A DNA stretch of 64,000 nt. Origin: Pseudomonas sp. DTU_2021_1001937_2_SI_NGA_ILE_001 (lineage in GTDB: Bacteria > Pseudomonadota > Gammaproteobacteria > Pseudomonadales > Pseudomonadaceae). The position numbers and the translations under genes were made by a program. The notes beneath the pieces are model-generated. The model did no database searches, was not told where the DNA came from, and saw nothing but the letters and a program-made list of their open reading frames with translations. The DNA lies in the NCBI RefSeq assembly GCF_032463525.1, contig NZ_CP135971.1:3534001-3598000 (forward strand), given 5' to 3'. Below, in pieces: positions 1 to 9,486 of the stretch (position 1 is its first letter; each line of letters opens with the position of its first letter).

Positions 1-1941
1 GCTGTTGACCAGAAAAACCCGGTCGAACCCCGGCGGCGCCAGCTTGAGCAGGCGCTCGGAAAACTCGCTGATGGCCGCGTAGTGAAAGCGCGAGTTGGTG
101 TTGAGCAGCGACCACTGGCGCGCCGCTTCACGGGCCATGCGCGGGTGACCGTGACCAAGCACCGCCACGTTGTTGAGCATGTCCAGGTAAGAGCGGCCCT
201 GCATGTCGATCAGGTGGTTGCGCCAGCCGCGCTCGATCTGCGGCGGCGCCTGGTAGTAGTGCTTTTGCGAGCGGGCCAAGCTGGCGTCGCGCCGGGCCAG
301 CAGCGCCTGCGGGTCGGGCAGCGGCCGGGCGTCGCAGTCGAAGCCCAGCAGGCCGGCCGGTGACGGGCACAGCTGCCGCCAGGCCGACGCCCAGGCGGGC
401 GTGCAGAACAACGGCGCGTTGAGCCCCGCCTCGCGGCACAGTTGCACCAGCAGGATGCCGCTGCACTCGCCGAGCCTCTGCCCGGCGCTCAGCGAGGTGT
501 CGCACGGCAGTGCACTGCCGACGCCCCACAGGCGCAGCTGGAAGCCATCGCCGACCAGCACCAGGGCGGCGTCGGCGGTCTGCCGCAGATACCCGGCGAA
601 CGGCGCATGCACCGGGGTGCCAGCAGGGATGTGCAGTTCGACATGCAGGGCGAAGGTGTCCGGTTCGCGGGCGCTGTCAGGCTGGGTGCGTGACAGGCGG
701 TATTCGCCATAACGGCTGGTGGCCAGGCCGGTCTGCCGCGCCGTTTGCGCCAGCAAGCGTTCGTCGATGCCGTCCTGCTCCCAGTTACCGGCCTCGAAAT
801 GCTCGCTCAACACCCCCAGGTCGACCCCGCAGAAGGCCCGGTCGCGCAGGCCGGGCAGCAGCAGGCTCCAGGCGGGCTGCGGCGCCGGATCGGATTCCAG
901 ACCCACGGCGGCCAGGATCGCCGCTTCCATCAGCGCCATCGGCACCGAGGTGGCGGCGTCGAAGATCGCCCACTCGCTGTCCAGGTTGCCCTGGATGTAG
1001 GCATTGCCGGGTTCGACGCTGACCTGCTGCTCGCTGCTGAGCACCAGCACCGTGGCGCGCGCGACGATCAGCGGCCACAGCGCCTTGAGTTCCTCGACCC
1101 GCAGCGGGTTGCGCGCATGGTAGGCGCGGATGATCGGCAGGATGTACAGCGGGTCGCCTTCGGCATGGTGCAGCAGCGCCGCGCAGGTCACCGACAGGTC
1201 AGCGACCCGCCAGGTGGTGACCAGGTCGCCAAAGTCGATCAGCCCCTGGGGCTGCCACCGGCATTGTTCGTCGCGAGCCCACACCACGTTGTCTTCGGTG
1301 ATGTCCAGGTGGATGGCCTGCAACGGCAGCAGGGGAATCAGCGGCGCCAGGCAGTGACGCGCCTGGTCGGCCGCTTCGCGCAGGCACAGGCGTTCGTCGC
1401 CATCCTCGATCACCGGCAGCAGGTGCCGGGCCAACGCACCGGCATGGCGCGGGTCCCACTGCAGAATGCGCTCCAGGCCCGGATGGTTGAAGTCTTCCAG
1501 GGCCCGGTCGACGTTGGCGCACAACTCGCCCAGCGCCGTCAGCACGTCCAGGCCCAGGTGACCGGCATCGCCCAGCGACTGGCCATCGATGAACTCCAGC
1601 AGGCGCGCATGCACGGCCTGGCCGCCCAGGGTCAGCGACAGCAAGGTCTCGCCATCGCGCGCCGGGATGACCTGCGGTACCCGTACCCCGACCCGCCCGG
1701 CCAGGTGTTCGAGGGCGGCATGCTGGGCTTGCAGCTCCTCGCGGCGGTAGTCGCCGTGACAGATCTTCAGCACATAGCGGGCCGCCCCGGTGTCGAGCAG
1801 CAGGTTGCAGTCCTGCTGGCTGCCCAGCGCCTGCAGCGCGCCGCCCAGGCCGTAATGCGCCTGCAGCAGCGACAGGGCCTGGTCGTTGCTCACCTGCGGG
1901 CAGGGCAAGCTGGAACGGCGGATCAGGGTAGCAATCGGCAT
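1..1941 (-). CDS. Phosphotransferase / M23-like / class III aminotransferase fusion (3' end outside window)
   Basis: 647 codons are visible and the frame stays open past the left edge. Residues ~1-340 look like an aminoglycoside/choline-kinase-type phosphotransferase, with the catalytic HLDITEDN loop followed by a metal-binding IDFGD motif. A middle segment resembles a degenerate M23/lysostaphin-type domain (around ALHVELHIPAGTPVHAPFAG). The last ~60 residues begin a PLP-dependent class III aminotransferase (YLDMLNNVAVLGHGHP, then RVFLVNS). Related three-part proteins occur in proteobacteria, where the aminotransferase part resembles ethanolamine-phosphate phospho-lyases, so a kinase acting ahead of a PLP lyase or transaminase on an amino alcohol is plausible. 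The substrate cannot be read from the sequence. The start chosen is the ATG ending at 1941; the gene is divergent from rfbB. Confidence 0.8.
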   Translation of the reverse strand, partial: MPIATLIRRSSLPCPQVSNDQALSLLQAHYGLGGALQALGSQQDCNLLLDTGAARYVLKICHGDYRREELQAQHAALEHLAGRVGVRVPQVIPARDGETLLSLTLGGQAVHARLLEFIDGQSLGDAGHLGLDVLTALGELCANVDRALEDFNHPGLERILQWDPRHAGALARHLLPVIEDGDERLCLREAADQARHCLAPLIPLLPLQAIHLDITEDNVVWARDEQCRWQPQGLIDFGDLVTTWRVADLSVTCAALLHHAEGDPLYILPIIRAYHARNPLRVEELKALWPLIVARATVLVLSSEQQVSVEPGNAYIQGNLDSEWAIFDAATSVPMALMEAAILAAVGLESDPAPQPAWSLLLPGLRDRAFCGVDLGVLSEHFEAGNWEQDGIDERLLAQTARQTGLATSRYGEYRLSRTQPDSAREPDTFALHVELHIPAGTPVHAPFAGYLRQTADAALVLVGDGFQLRLWGVGSALPCDTSLSAGQRLGECSGILLVQLCREAGLNAPLFCTPAWASAWRQLCPSPAGLLGFDCDARPLPDPQALLARRDASLARSQKHYYQAPPQIERGWRNHLIDMQGRSYLDMLNNVAVLGHGHPRMAREAARQWSLLNTNSRFHYAAISEFSERLLKLAPPGFDRVFLVNS

Positions 1942-2184
1942 GGGCGACCTCGGCAGCGGAACGGCGATGCAATCGAGTAACTATAGATTGCAGGCTACAC
2001 CCGCCCTCACCCGCAGCGGAACGGCGACGGCAGGTTTACGGCGGTACAGGGGCCGGCCATCGAATATTTTCATTACCAGGGGCCACTGTCTGGCCTGATC
2101 CTGCTTGCGCACATCGCGTGGCCCCCACAAGCTATGCTTCTGCATAAATTCCACGCCCACTTCACAAGGAAGAAAGGCCAGCAC
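1942..2184. other. Divergent intergenic region upstream of rfbB
   Basis: This gap of 243 bases separates the minus-strand fusion gene from the rfb operon and should hold both promoters. A 15-bp direct repeat (GCAGCGGAACGGCGA) occurs at 1953-1967 and 2013-2027. An AAGGAAGAAAGG stretch just before 2185 is the probable ribosome binding site of rfbB. I see no clear promoter box or RNA gene. Confidence 0.4.
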
Positions 2185-3267
2185 ATGCGAATACTCGTCA
2201 CCGGCGGCGCTGGGTTCATCGGATCAGCCGTGGTCCGGCACCTGATCGACAACACCGAGCACGAAGTCCTCAACCTCGACAAGCTGACCTACGCCGGCAA
2301 CCTCGAATCCCTCAGCCGTATCGCCAGCAACACCCGCTACGAATTCGTGCAGGCCGACATCGCCGACCAGGCCACGGTCAGCGCCGTGCTGGCGCGCTTC
2401 GAGCCACAGGCGATCATGCACCTGGCCGCCGAGTCGCATGTCGACCGCTCCATCGACGGCCCGGCGGAATTCATCCAGACCAACATCGTCGGCACCTATG
2501 CCCTGCTGGAAGCCACCCGTGCCTACTGGACCCGGCTGCCAGAGGCCGAGCGCAAGGCGTTTCGCTTCCATCACATTTCCACCGACGAGGTGTACGGCGA
2601 CCTGCATGGCGTCGACGACCTGTTCACCGAAACCACGCCCTACGCGCCCAGCTCGCCCTACTCGGCCAGCAAGGCAGCCTCCGACCACCTGGTACGCGCC
2701 TGGCATCGCACCTACGGGCTGCCGGTGATCGTCACCAACTGCTCGAACAACTACGGCCCGTTCCATTTCCCGGAAAAGCTCATCCCGCTGATGGTCCTCA
2801 ACGCCCTGGCGGGCAAGCCCCTGCCGGTGTACGGCAACGGCCTGCAGGTGCGCGACTGGCTGTACGTCGAAGACCATGCCCGGGCGCTGTGCAAGGTGGT
2901 TACCGAGGGTGTGGTGGGCGAGACCTACAACATCGGCGGGCACAACGAGCAGAAGAACATCGACGTGGTGCAAGGCATCTGCGCCCTGCTCGAAGAACTG
3001 GCGCCGCAGCATCCCGAGGGCGTGCAACGCTACGCCGACCTCATCACCTACGTGGTGGACCGCCCCGGACATGACCTGCGCTACGCCATCGATGCCGGCA
3101 AGATCGAAAGAGAACTGGGCTGGGTTCCCGAAGAGACCTTCGAATCCGGCCTGCGCAAGACGGTTTCCTGGTACCTGGAAAACCTGGAGTGGTGTCGCCG
3201 GGTGCAGGATGGCAGTTACCAAGGCCAACGACTGGGCTTCACTGACCACAAGGATCTGATTGCATGA
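2185..3267 (+). CDS. rfbB: dTDP-glucose 4,6-dehydratase
   Basis: 360 residues, the usual length for RmlB. It converts dTDP-glucose to dTDP-4-keto-6-deoxyglucose, the second step of dTDP-L-rhamnose synthesis in the cytoplasm. The NAD-binding glycine motif GGAGFIGS is at residues 7-14, and the extended-SDR substrate signatures [18 protein letters not shown] and the YSASKA active-site tyrosine/lysine motif are all present. The ATG at 2185 is preferred over an in-frame ATG at 2134 because it follows a purine-rich AAGGAAGAAAGG and gives the canonical [12 protein letters not shown]-terminus. It overlaps rfbA by 4 bp, starting a four-gene operon. Confidence 0.97.
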   Translation: MRILVTGGAGFIGSAVVRHLIDNTEHEVLNLDKLTYAGNLESLSRIASNTRYEFVQADIADQATVSAVLARFEPQAIMHLAAESHVDRSIDGPAEFIQTNIVGTYALLEATRAYWTRLPEAERKAFRFHHISTDEVYGDLHGVDDLFTETTPYAPSSPYSASKAASDHLVRAWHRTYGLPVIVTNCSNNYGPFHFPEKLIPLMVLNALAGKPLPVYGNGLQVRDWLYVEDHARALCKVVTEGVVGETYNIGGHNEQKNIDVVQGICALLEELAPQHPEGVQRYADLITYVVDRPGHDLRYAIDAGKIERELGWVPEETFESGLRKTVSWYLENLEWCRRVQDGSYQGQRLGFTDHKDLIA

Positions 3268-4139
3268 CCAAGGGAATCGTACTCGCCGGTGGCTCCGGCA
3301 CTCGTCTGCACCCGATTACGCTCGGCGTCTCCAAGCAATTGCTGCCGATCTACGACAAGCCGATGATCTACTACCCGATCTCGGTGCTGATGCTCGCCGG
3401 CATCCAGGACATCCTGGTCATCTCCACGCCCCAGGACCTGCCGCAGTACCGCAACCTGCTGGGCGACGGCAGCCAGTTCGGCGTGCGTTTCCAGTACGCC
3501 GAGCAGCCCCGCCCGGACGGCCTGGCCCAGGCCTTCCTGATCGGCGAGCAGTTCATCGGTAGCGACTCGGTGTGCCTGATCCTCGGCGACAACATCTTCC
3601 ACGGCCAGCACTTCAGCGAACAACTGCTCAAGGCCGCCGCGCACAGCTCCGGCGCCACGGTGTTCGGCTACTGGGTCAAGGACCCCGAGCGCTTCGGGGT
3701 GATCGACTTCGACGAGAACGGCCGTGCGCTGTCCATCGAAGAGAAGCCCAAGGCGCCGAAGTCCAGCTACGCGGTCACCGGCCTGTACTTCTACGACAAC
3801 GACGTGATCCGCATCGCCAAGGACGTCAAGCCGTCGCCACGCGGCGAGCTGGAAATCACCGACGTCAACAACGCCTACCTGGAACGCGGTGACCTGCGCG
3901 TGGAACGCTTCGGCCGCGGTTTCGCCTGGCTCGACACCGGCACCCACGACAGCCTGCTGGACGCCTCGTCCTACGTGCAGACCATCGAACATCGCCAGGG
4001 CCTGAAGGTCGCATGCCTTGAGGAGATCGCCTACCAGAACGGCTGGATCGATCGCGCGCAGCTGCTCAAGCGCGCCGATTACTTCGGCAAGACGGGTTAC
4101 GGTCAATATCTGTTCAAGCTTGCAGGGGAAAACCAGTGA
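3264..4139 (+). CDS. rfbA: Glucose-1-phosphate thymidylyltransferase
   Basis: 291 residues. It couples dTTP and glucose-1-phosphate to give dTDP-glucose, the first step of the rhamnose pathway. The nucleotidyltransferase signature [11 protein letters not shown] near the N-terminus, the [15 protein letters not shown] segment and the GDNIFHG metal/nucleotide-site motif are intact. It overlaps rfbB upstream and rfbC downstream by 4 bp each, which indicates translational coupling. Length and motifs match RmlA along the whole protein, and I see nothing unusual. Confidence 0.97.
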   Translation: MTKGIVLAGGSGTRLHPITLGVSKQLLPIYDKPMIYYPISVLMLAGIQDILVISTPQDLPQYRNLLGDGSQFGVRFQYAEQPRPDGLAQAFLIGEQFIGSDSVCLILGDNIFHGQHFSEQLLKAAAHSSGATVFGYWVKDPERFGVIDFDENGRALSIEEKPKAPKSSYAVTGLYFYDNDVIRIAKDVKPSPRGELEITDVNNAYLERGDLRVERFGRGFAWLDTGTHDSLLDASSYVQTIEHRQGLKVACLEEIAYQNGWIDRAQLLKRADYFGKTGYGQYLFKLAGENQ

Positions 4140-4684
4140 ATGTGATTGCCACACAGTTGCCCGAGGTCGTCATCATCGAACCCAAGGTGTTCGGCGATGA
4201 CCGGGGCTTCTTCTACGAGAGTTTCAATGCCCGGGCCTTCAGCGAAGCCACCGGGCTGAATCCGCAGTTCGTCCAGGACAATCACTCCCGTTCGCAGAAA
4301 GGCGTGCTGCGCGGCCTGCATTACCAGATCGAAAACGCGCAGGGCAAACTGGTGCGGGTCACCGCCGGTGAAGTGCTCGACGTCGCGGTGGACATCCGCC
4401 GCGGCTCGCCGAACTTCGGCCAGTGGGTGGCGGTGCGCCTGTCGGCCAGCAACTTCCGCCAGCTGTGGATTCCTGAAGGCTTCGCCCACGGCTTCGTGGT
4501 GCTCAGCGAATCCGCCGAGTTCCTCTACAAGACCACCGACTTCTACACCCCCTCGGCCGAGCGCTGCATCCGCTGGGACGACCCGGAGCTGGCCATCGAC
4601 TGGCAGCTGGAGGGCGTCACGCCGCTGCTGTCGGCCAAGGACCAGCAGGGCAAGCGCCTGAGCGAGGCCGAACTGTTCATATGA
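4136..4684 (+). CDS. rfbC: dTDP-4-dehydrorhamnose 3,5-epimerase
   Basis: 182 residues, a cupin-fold epimerase of the RmlC family that acts on dTDP-4-keto-6-deoxyglucose, the third step of the pathway. The conserved [20 protein letters not shown] stretch (it contains the catalytic histidine) and [10 protein letters not shown] are visible. It overlaps rfbA and rfbD by 4 bp. The operon order B-A-C-D differs from the rmlBDAC order of P. aeruginosa. Confidence 0.97.
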   Translation: MNVIATQLPEVVIIEPKVFGDDRGFFYESFNARAFSEATGLNPQFVQDNHSRSQKGVLRGLHYQIENAQGKLVRVTAGEVLDVAVDIRRGSPNFGQWVAVRLSASNFRQLWIPEGFAHGFVVLSESAEFLYKTTDFYTPSAERCIRWDDPELAIDWQLEGVTPLLSAKDQQGKRLSEAELFI

Positions 4685-5556
4685 AGATCCTCATCACCGG
4701 TCAGCACGGCCAGGTTTCCCGCCACCTGCAGCACAGCCTGGCCGATCTGGGCGAGCTGTGCGTGCTGGGCCGTGAACGCCTGGACCTGGGCCAGAGCGGG
4801 CAGATTCTCGCCGCGGTGCGCGCCGAGCGCCCCGACCTGATCGTCAACGCCGCCGCGCACACCGCCGTGGACCAGGCTGAAAGCGAGCCCGACCTGGCGC
4901 ACGCACTCAACGCCACCGCGCCCGGCCTGCTGGCCGAGGCCGCCGCCGAGCTGGGCGTGCCGCTGATCCACTATTCCACCGACTACGTGTTCGACGGGCG
5001 CAAACCCGCACCCTACACCGAGCAGGACGCGCCCAACCCGCTGAGCGTCTATGGCACCAGCAAGCTGGCCGGCGAGCAGGCCATCCAGGCGGTCGGCGGC
5101 CAGCATCTGATCCTGCGTACCAGCTGGGTCTATTCGCTGCAGGGCCGCAACTTCCTGCTGACCATGCACAAGCTGCTGCAGGAGCGCGAGGAACTGCGCG
5201 TGGTCGCCGACCAGATCGGCGCGCCGACCTGGGCCGGCAGCATCGCCCACAGCACCCGGCAACTGATCGAGCGCTGGCGCGACGGCCAGGCCGGTGAGTG
5301 GGGCGTCTACCACCTCACGGCACAGGGCGAGACCTCGTGGTTCGGCTTTGCCCAGGCCATCGGCGCGCAACTGGCCGCCCAGGGCAAGCCCTGCGCACGC
5401 CTGGAGCCGATCCCGACCAGCGCCTACCCCACGCCGGCCACCCGGCCGCTCAATTCGCGCCTGGACTGCAGCCGCCTGGCGCAGCAATGGGGCGTCAGCC
5501 AGCCCGACTGGCACGACGCGCTGCTGGAGTGCCTGGCGGCGCAACGGCAGGCATAA
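4681..5556 (+). CDS. rfbD: dTDP-4-dehydrorhamnose reductase
   Basis: 291 residues, an extended SDR of the RmlD family. It performs the last step, NAD(P)H-dependent reduction to dTDP-L-rhamnose, the precursor for LPS core and O-antigen. The N-terminus [16 protein letters not shown] carries the nucleotide-binding loop. Active-site YSTDYVFDG and the YGTSKLAGE tyrosine/lysine motif are present. Last gene of the rhamnose operon, followed by a GC-rich hairpin before the sensor kinase gene. Confidence 0.96.
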   Translation: MKILITGQHGQVSRHLQHSLADLGELCVLGRERLDLGQSGQILAAVRAERPDLIVNAAAHTAVDQAESEPDLAHALNATAPGLLAEAAAELGVPLIHYSTDYVFDGRKPAPYTEQDAPNPLSVYGTSKLAGEQAIQAVGGQHLILRTSWVYSLQGRNFLLTMHKLLQEREELRVVADQIGAPTWAGSIAHSTRQLIERWRDGQAGEWGVYHLTAQGETSWFGFAQAIGAQLAAQGKPCARLEPIPTSAYPTPATRPLNSRLDCSRLAQQWGVSQPDWHDALLECLAAQRQA

Positions 5557-5569
5557 TGCGGTCTTGATG

Positions 5570-5589
5570 CCCCCGGCCCGCGCCGGGGG
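5570..5589 (+). terminator. GC hairpin at the rfbD / dctB-like junction
   Basis: A perfect 8-bp inverted repeat, CCCCCGGC and GCCGGGGG, surrounds a 4-base loop 13 bases after the rfbD stop. No T-tract follows, so this may be a weak or Rho-assisted terminator or an mRNA-stabilising hairpin rather than a classical intrinsic terminator. Confidence 0.5.
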
Positions 5590-5617
5590 TCCCATCGACC
5601 GCCCAGATGCCGCCACC

Positions 5618-7432
5618 ATGATCAAGACCTCCGCCCGTGCGCGCCGCCCCCGCTGGCGCAGCCTCGCCCTTCTGGCGATCTGCCTGGCGCCGCTGCTGTG
5701 GCCGCTGGAGCATCTGGCCGAGCGCTATTACCAGAGCGAACTGACCAGCCAGAACCGCCAGACCCTGGCGCTGTACGTGGCCAACCTGCTCGGCACCCTG
5801 CACCGCTACGAGTCGCTGCCGCCGATCCTCGGCGACCTGCCGGCATTGCGCACCGCGCTGGCCAACCCGGCCAACGCCTCGGCCATCGAGGGTGCCAACC
5901 GCGCCCTGCATGACGTCACCCAGCAGACCGGCGCCGACGTCATCTACCTGATGAACAAGGAAGGCCGCACCCTGGCCGCCTCCAACTACGACCAGCGCGA
6001 CAGCTTCGTCGGTCGCAACTTCTCGTTCCGCCCTTACTTCAACGACGCTCTGGCCGGCAAGCTGGGGCGTTTCTTCGGCCTGGGCACCACCTCGGTCAAG
6101 CGCGGCTACTTCTTCGCCGCACCGGTACGCGACGGCGACGAAGTGGTCGGCGTGCTGGTGATCAAGGTCGACCTGGACTACACCGAGTCGTTGTGGGGCA
6201 AGACGCCAGTGCAACTGCTGCTCACCGACCAGAACGGCGTGGTGATCCTCACTTCCAACCCCGAATGGCGCTTCCACGCCACCCGCGCCCTGACGGAAGA
6301 CGAAAAGAAAGCCATCGTCGCCATCCAGCCCTACCCGACCCGCGACCCGCGCCCGCTGAAGCTCGATGCCAACGCCTGGCTGACCCAGACCCAGGTCATC
6401 GATGAAACCGGCTGGACGGCCAACGTCATGGCCCCGCGCGTGCTCATCGACCGTCCGGTGCGCACCGTGGTGGCGGTGGGCGGGGCCACGCTGCTGGTGG
6501 TCATGCTGGTGCTCGGCCTGACCATGCAGCGCCGTCGCCATTACCTCGACCGCCTGGCCTTCGAGAGCAAGGCGCGCCGCCAGCTGGAACAGCGGGTAAT
6601 GGAGCGCACCAGCGACCTGGAAGGCCTCAACCGCCGCCTGCGCCAGGAAGTGCTGGAGCGCGAACAGGCGCAGCAGGAACTGGTACGCGCCCAGGACGAA
6701 CTGGTGCAGGCCGGCAAACTGTCGGCGCTGGGCACCATGTCGGCGAGCATCAGCCACGAACTCAACCAGCCATTGGCGGCGATCCGCAGCTATGCGGAAA
6801 ACGCCGAGATCCTCCTCGACCACCAGCGCACCGACGAAGCGCGCGGTAACCTCAAGCTGATCGGCGAACTGACCGGGCGCATGGCCTCGATCATCGCCCA
6901 CCTGCGCGCCTTCGCCCGCCGCGACGCCCACGCCCCGGAGAGCGTGGCCCTGCAACCGGCACTGGAAGATGCCCTGGCGCTGGTCGCCAAGCGCCGCCGC
7001 GCCATGGACGTGGAGCTGATCCGCGACCTGCCGGCCGCCACCCTGTGGGTGCAAGCCGGTGAGACCCGCCTGCGCCAGGTGCTTGGCAATCTGCTGGCCA
7101 ATGCCCTGGATGCCCTCACCGAAAAAGGTCCGCCACGCAAGCTGTGGTTGAGTGCCGAGAGCAGCCCGGAGGGCGTCAGCCTGTACATCCGCGACAACGG
7201 CCCCGGCTTTTCCCAGGAAGCCCTGGCCCGCGCCCGCGAGCCGTTCTTCACTACCAAGACGCGCACCCAGGGGCTGGGCCTGGGGCTGGCGATCTGCGAT
7301 ACCCTGATGCACGCCCTGGGTGGCGAGCTGCAGTTCGCCAACCACCCCAGTGGCGGCGCGCTGATCACCCTGCGCCTGCGCTGCGGCGCGTCCGGTGCCA
7401 ACCTTCAACCCCCCGAGGACCTTTCTGCATGA
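5618..7432 (+). CDS. dctB: DctB-type sensor histidine kinase
   Basis: 604 residues. A transmembrane helix (~13-32), a large periplasmic region of the double-Cache type, a second helix (VVAVGGATLLVVMLVLGLTM, around residue 290), then a HisKA dimerisation domain with the phospho-acceptor His380 in SASISHELNQPLA and a HATPase domain (N-box NLLANALDAL, DNGPGF, GLGLGLAI). This is the layout of DctB, the inner-membrane sensor of C4-dicarboxylates. In P. aeruginosa the dctBD pair likewise follows the rml operon. The ATG at 5618 directly precedes the first membrane helix; an in-frame ATG at 5567 lies in the hairpin region and is less likely. The ligand is inferred, since no dctPQM or dctA gene is in the window. 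Confidence 0.88.
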   Translation: MIKTSARARRPRWRSLALLAICLAPLLWPLEHLAERYYQSELTSQNRQTLALYVANLLGTLHRYESLPPILGDLPALRTALANPANASAIEGANRALHDVTQQTGADVIYLMNKEGRTLAASNYDQRDSFVGRNFSFRPYFNDALAGKLGRFFGLGTTSVKRGYFFAAPVRDGDEVVGVLVIKVDLDYTESLWGKTPVQLLLTDQNGVVILTSNPEWRFHATRALTEDEKKAIVAIQPYPTRDPRPLKLDANAWLTQTQVIDETGWTANVMAPRVLIDRPVRTVVAVGGATLLVVMLVLGLTMQRRRHYLDRLAFESKARRQLEQRVMERTSDLEGLNRRLRQEVLEREQAQQELVRAQDELVQAGKLSALGTMSASISHELNQPLAAIRSYAENAEILLDHQRTDEARGNLKLIGELTGRMASIIAHLRAFARRDAHAPESVALQPALEDALALVAKRRRAMDVELIRDLPAATLWVQAGETRLRQVLGNLLANALDALTEKGPPRKLWLSAESSPEGVSLYIRDNGPGFSQEALARAREPFFTTKTRTQGLGLGLAICDTLMHALGGELQFANHPSGGALITLRLRCGASGANLQPPEDLSA

Positions 7433-8808
7433 CTCCGGATACCACCATCGACAGCCAGGTTCAGGTGGTGCTGATCGACGACGACTCGTTCCTGCGCCAG
7501 GCGCTGAAGCAGACCCTGGACCTGGCCGGCCTCAACGTATTGAGCCTGCCCGAGGCGACCGGGCTGGCCCGGCGCATCGGCCGCGACTGGCCCGGCGTGG
7601 TGATCAGCGATATCCGCATGAACGGCATGGACGGCATGGAGCTGCTGGAACAGTTGCACGAGCAGGACCCGGAGCTGCCCGTGCTGTTGATTACCGGCCA
7701 TGGCGACGTGCCGCTGGCGGTCAAGGCGATGCGCGCCGGGGCCTACGACTTTCTGGAAAAGCCCTTCCCCAGCGATGCCATGCTCGACAGCGTGCGCCGT
7801 GCCCTGGCCCTGCGCCAGCTGGTGCTGGAAAACCGCAGCCTGCGCCTGGCGCTGAGCGACCGCCAGCAGCTGAGTACCCGGCTGGTGGGTCACTCGGCGC
7901 CACTGCTGCGCCTGCGCGAACAGATCGGCGCCCTGGCCGCGACCCGCGCCGACGTGCTGATCCTCGGTGAAACCGGCGCCGGCAAGGAAGTGGTGGCCCG
8001 CGCCCTGCACGACCTCTCCGGGCGTCGCAATGGCCCCTTCGTGGCCATCAATGCTGGCGCCCTGGCCGAATCGGTGGTCGAAAGCGAGCTGTTCGGCCAT
8101 GAAGCCGGAGCCTTCACCGGCGCGCAGAAGCGCCGCATCGGCAAGTTCGAATTCGCCAATGGCGGCACCGTGTTCCTCGATGAAATCGAAAGCATGAGCC
8201 TCGACGTGCAGGTCAAGCTGCTGCGTCTGCTGCAGGAGCGCACCGTCGAGCGGATGGGCAGCAACCAGCTGATCCCGCTGGATATCCGGGTGATCGCCGC
8301 GACCAAGGAAGACCTGCGCCAGGCCGCCGACCAGGGGCGCTTCCGCGCCGACCTGTATTACCGCTTGAATGTCGCCTCGCTGCGCATTCCGCCACTGCGC
8401 GAGCGCGGCGAGGACGCACTGATCCTCTTCGAGCACTTCACCGAGGCGGCCAGCCAGCGCCATGGCATTGCCAAGCGCGAACTCGGACCGGCGCAACGCG
8501 CCCTGCTGCTGCGTCACACCTGGCCGGGTAACGTACGCGAGTTGCAGAACGCCGCCGAACGCTTCGCCCTGGGCCTGGAGCTGGAACTCGAAGGCATGAC
8601 CAGCGCCCAGGAACCGAGCAGCACCGGCGGCCTGAGCGAACAGGTCGAGCGCTTCGAAAAGGCGCTGATCGCCGCCGAGCTGAGCCGCCCACACAGTTCG
8701 GTGCGCAGCCTGGCCGAAGCCCTGGGGCTGCCACGCAAGACCCTGCACGACAAACTGCGCAAACATGGCCTGACCTTCGGTGACAGCCATGCGGAGGACA
8801 CCGAATGA
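7429..8808 (+). CDS. dctD: DctD-type sigma-54-dependent response regulator
   Basis: 459 residues with a receiver domain whose probable phospho-acceptor is Asp61 in VISDIRMNGMDG. A sigma-54-activating AAA+ domain follows, with Walker A GETGAGKE and the GAFTGA loop from residue 227. A Fis-type helix-turn-helix lies at the C-terminus (SVRSLAEALGLPRKTLHDKL). The start overlaps the sensor stop by 4 bp (ATGA), so the two are translationally coupled. The family activates RpoN promoters of C4-dicarboxylate transport genes; the actual targets are outside this window. Confidence 0.9.
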   Translation: MTPDTTIDSQVQVVLIDDDSFLRQALKQTLDLAGLNVLSLPEATGLARRIGRDWPGVVISDIRMNGMDGMELLEQLHEQDPELPVLLITGHGDVPLAVKAMRAGAYDFLEKPFPSDAMLDSVRRALALRQLVLENRSLRLALSDRQQLSTRLVGHSAPLLRLREQIGALAATRADVLILGETGAGKEVVARALHDLSGRRNGPFVAINAGALAESVVESELFGHEAGAFTGAQKRRIGKFEFANGGTVFLDEIESMSLDVQVKLLRLLQERTVERMGSNQLIPLDIRVIAATKEDLRQAADQGRFRADLYYRLNVASLRIPPLRERGEDALILFEHFTEAASQRHGIAKRELGPAQRALLLRHTWPGNVRELQNAAERFALGLELELEGMTSAQEPSSTGGLSEQVERFEKALIAAELSRPHSSVRSLAEALGLPRKTLHDKLRKHGLTFGDSHAEDTE

Positions 8809-9263
8809 ATACGCCAGCAGCCCTGAACCTGGAGCAACTGCTGCACCACGACATTCCATTGACCCGCGACATGGGCGTGAAGGTCATCGACTGGCAAGAC
8901 CATCGGCTGCGCCTGCACCTGCCGCTGGCGCCCAACGTGAACCACAAGAGCACGCTGTTCGGCGGCAGCCTGTATTGCGGCGCGGTGCTGGCCGGCTGGG
9001 GCTGGCTGCACCTGCGCCTGCGCGAAGCGGGGGTCGAGGATGGGCATATCGTGATTCAGGACGGGCAGATCAGCTATCCGCTGCCGGTGCGCGGTGATGC
9101 CATCGCCTGCTGCAAGGCGCCTGAGCAGGCTGCCTGGGAGCGTTTCCTGGCCACCTACCAGCGCCGTGGCCGCGCCCGCCTGGAATTGCATAGTGTGATC
9201 ACCGCCCCGGACAACGACGCCGAAGCGGTGCGCTTCACCGGGCAGTTCGTGGTGCATCGCTGA
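8805..9263 (+). CDS. Putative thioesterase, YiiD C-terminal-domain type
   Basis: 152 residues. The LPLAPNVNHKSTLFGGSLYCGAVLAGWGWL segment is the hallmark helix of the hotdog-fold thioesterase family found as the C-terminal domain of YiiD. It overlaps dctD by 4 bp and is probably co-transcribed with the two-component system. No direct functional link to dicarboxylate sensing is evident and the acyl substrate is unknown. Confidence 0.75.
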   Translation: MNTPAALNLEQLLHHDIPLTRDMGVKVIDWQDHRLRLHLPLAPNVNHKSTLFGGSLYCGAVLAGWGWLHLRLREAGVEDGHIVIQDGQISYPLPVRGDAIACCKAPEQAAWERFLATYQRRGRARLELHSVITAPDNDAEAVRFTGQFVVHR

Positions 9264-9486
9264 AGCGCTACAGGTGAGTTGGGCGCACTCTGGCTCTTTT
9301 GCGGCTAAAAGGCCGGGTAGGAGCGGCTTCAGCCGCGAAGCGACCGCCTGTTCACAGCAGATAAAGTGGGTTTCCTGGCGCTTTCGCGGCTAAAGCCGCT
9401 CCTGCCGAGCCATATAGCGACTAACTGAACTCGCAATCCCGGCTGAAGCCGGTCCTACAGACGCACAGCGCTTAATCGAGATCGAC
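9264..9486. repeat. REP/REPIN cluster A
   Basis: This intergenic stretch holds three REP-like units with the palindromic core GCGGCTNNAGCCGC or a close variant, at about 9316-9346 (TAGGAGCGGCTTCAGCCGCG), 9375-9406 (inverse orientation, CGCGGCTAAAGCCGCTCCTG) and 9436-9462 (CGGCTGAAGCCGGTCCTACA). The first two face each other, forming a REPIN-like pair. They lie between convergent genes, the usual position for Pseudomonas REPs. Confidence 0.85.

Noticed and set aside
745..1980. Long plus-strand open frame opposite the left-edge gene
   Set aside because: It is antisense to the phosphotransferase/aminotransferase gene, has the low-complexity composition of a GC-rich shadow frame, and shows no family motif.
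5294..7432. A longer sensor kinase starting inside rfbD
   Set aside because: The extra ~108 codons are an rfbD shadow of arginine/proline-rich nonsense; the ATG at 5618 begins right before the first membrane helix.
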